Shown one piece after another: positions 63,304-64,000 of a stretch of 64,000 nucleotides of DNA (the stretch's first letter is position 1; every line of letters starts with the position of its first letter). Position numbers and translations under genes: made by a program. This DNA is from Bradyrhizobium sp. ISRA430 (GTDB lineage: Bacteria; Pseudomonadota; Alphaproteobacteria; Rhizobiales; Xanthobacteraceae): positions 5,146,001-5,210,000 of the forward strand of contig NZ_CP094516.1 of assembly GCF_029909975.1 (NCBI RefSeq), given 5' to 3'. A model generated the notes under the pieces. The model did not search any database. It saw only the letters and a program-made list of their open reading frames with translations, and was not told the origin of the DNA.

Positions 63304-64000
63304 GTTCGGTACAAAACTGGGCACTCCAAAACCTGCCGATTTTACGCCGGAAGCGGCGACGAGCGTGCGCAGGAGCACGCTTTTCGATCCCATGATGCGA
63401 ACCTCTTTCGCGTCGACTTCCACCCGTTGGGCCAGCGCTCGGAGGTGGTCGCGGCGGTAGCCGCCCGCCCCGGTCCGCATCCGCCTGCGGGCCTGGCCGG
63501 CGAAGGTCTTCAGCGTCTGCGGTGTGATGCTTGGTCCGGCTCGATCGAGCGCGCCCTCGGCCCGCTCTGCGTCGGCGCGGGCCTGGTCGCGGATGGACTT
63601 CAACTCGGTCACGCGCTCCTTGAGCATCGGGTCCGACACGTCAGCGATCCCATTTTCAATGGCGTCGTACAGCCGCTTGAGTTTGGCTTCTGCCTCAGTC
63701 GCACGCTTGCGCAATTCGGCGATATGCGTCGTTCGGCGCTCGGCGCGCTCCTTCCGGCGATGAAGGACGGCCGATAGGACTTCCTCGAGACGCTTGGGTT
63801 GCAATAGGCGTTGCTCGATATGCTCGGCCACCGCGCTGTCGAGCTTCTCCATCGGAACGGTACGGCCCGTGCAGCCAGTCTCGCCCTGCCGCGCCTTGGT
63901 CGAGCACGTGTAGTACCTGTACCGCCCACTCTTCCCGGTCCTCAGTGTCATCGCCCCGCCGCAGGTGGCGCAGAAGCAGATGCCGGTAAGGAGGGTCGGT
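63274..64000 (-). CDS. Serine recombinase C-terminal part (partial, runs off window)
   Basis: 241 codons visible before the edge. The recombinase zinc ribbon is at the visible start: [41 protein letters not shown], with four Cys. A coiled coil follows (about residues 55-150 of the visible part: [26 protein letters not shown]), then [16 protein letters not shown] typical of the large serine recombinase tail. The last codons (WRTRHDSNV) are read antisense through the 3' end of tRNA-Arg. The catalytic domain lies beyond the window. This is the integrase of an element inserted at the tRNA. Confidence 0.88.
   Translation of the reverse strand, partial: PTLLTGICFCATCGGAMTLRTGKSGRYRYYTCSTKARQGETGCTGRTVPMEKLDSAVAEHIEQRLLQPKRLEEVLSAVLHRRKERAERRTTHIAELRKRATEAEAKLKRLYDAIENGIADVSDPMLKERVTELKSIRDQARADAERAEGALDRAGPSITPQTLKTFAGQARRRMRTGAGGYRRDHLRALAQRVEVDAKEVRIMGSKSVLLRTLVAASGVKSAGFGVPSFVPNWRTRHDSNV

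Overview
The window is chromosomal DNA of a GC-rich alphaproteobacterium, most likely Bradyrhizobium or a close relative in the Nitrobacteraceae. The reasons are its gene families (RegS/RegR-type redox system, pcaFHG, several leucine/aromatic-acid type ABC binding proteins, intracellular polyhydroxyalkanoate depolymerase, MmcB), the strong GC bias with long antisense shadow frames, and many intergenic palindromic repeats. Genus assignment is inference from recognised families, not a database match.

Layout. 1-2386: start of a secreted protein and a long coiled-coil protein made of about eight 53-residue repeats. 2527-6582 (minus): TauD-like dioxygenase, ispG, a DMT exporter and a Zur/Fur repressor. 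6740-9939 (plus): MarR-EmrA-EmrB multidrug efflux operon behind an inverted-repeat operator. 10159-13952 (minus): phosphotransferase-fold protein and protocatechuate genes pcaG, pcaH, pcaF. 14159-21535: mutS, a membrane protein, an OsmC protein and glnD. 21717-25948: DNA alkyl-transferase, two tandem paralogous ABC binding proteins and a DUF1330 protein. 26116-31052: penicillin-binding protein 1A, a YgjP-like metalloprotease, a rod-folding RNA candidate and a PHA depolymerase.

31172-35675: ABC-2 exporter pair, the divergent redox sensor/regulator pair RegS/RegR, and MmcB. 35874-42173: GH13 glucosidase, metallo-beta-lactamase-fold hydrolase, HxlR regulator divergent from a small ABM-like protein, a PHB-depolymerase-family esterase and an MFS exporter. 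42427-46181: LLM flavin monooxygenase, cytochrome P450 and an SDR dehydrogenase, a possible oxidative pathway. 46361-49281: HWE kinase and a PAS-GGDEF-EAL protein.

49582-59644 is the most coherent unit. A PAS-containing sigma-54 activator is followed by a perfect 15-bp palindrome and a near-consensus -24/-12 promoter. Then come an MHS-family permease, a fused CoA-transferase and a complete five-gene branched-chain/aromatic-acid ABC importer (binding protein, livG, livF, livH, livM). I read it as a sigma-54-controlled uptake and CoA-activation module for an unidentified carboxylic acid. 59829-62936 is a large PDC/PAS/GGDEF/EAL protein. The window ends with tRNA-Arg(CCG), whose 3' end overlaps the end of a serine recombinase gene: the edge of an integrated element that continues to the right.

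Intergenic regions carry at least four families of palindromic repeats. Where the first ATG lacked a ribosome-binding site I moved the start to the codon with the best Shine-Dalgarno; several of these are TTG or GTG.
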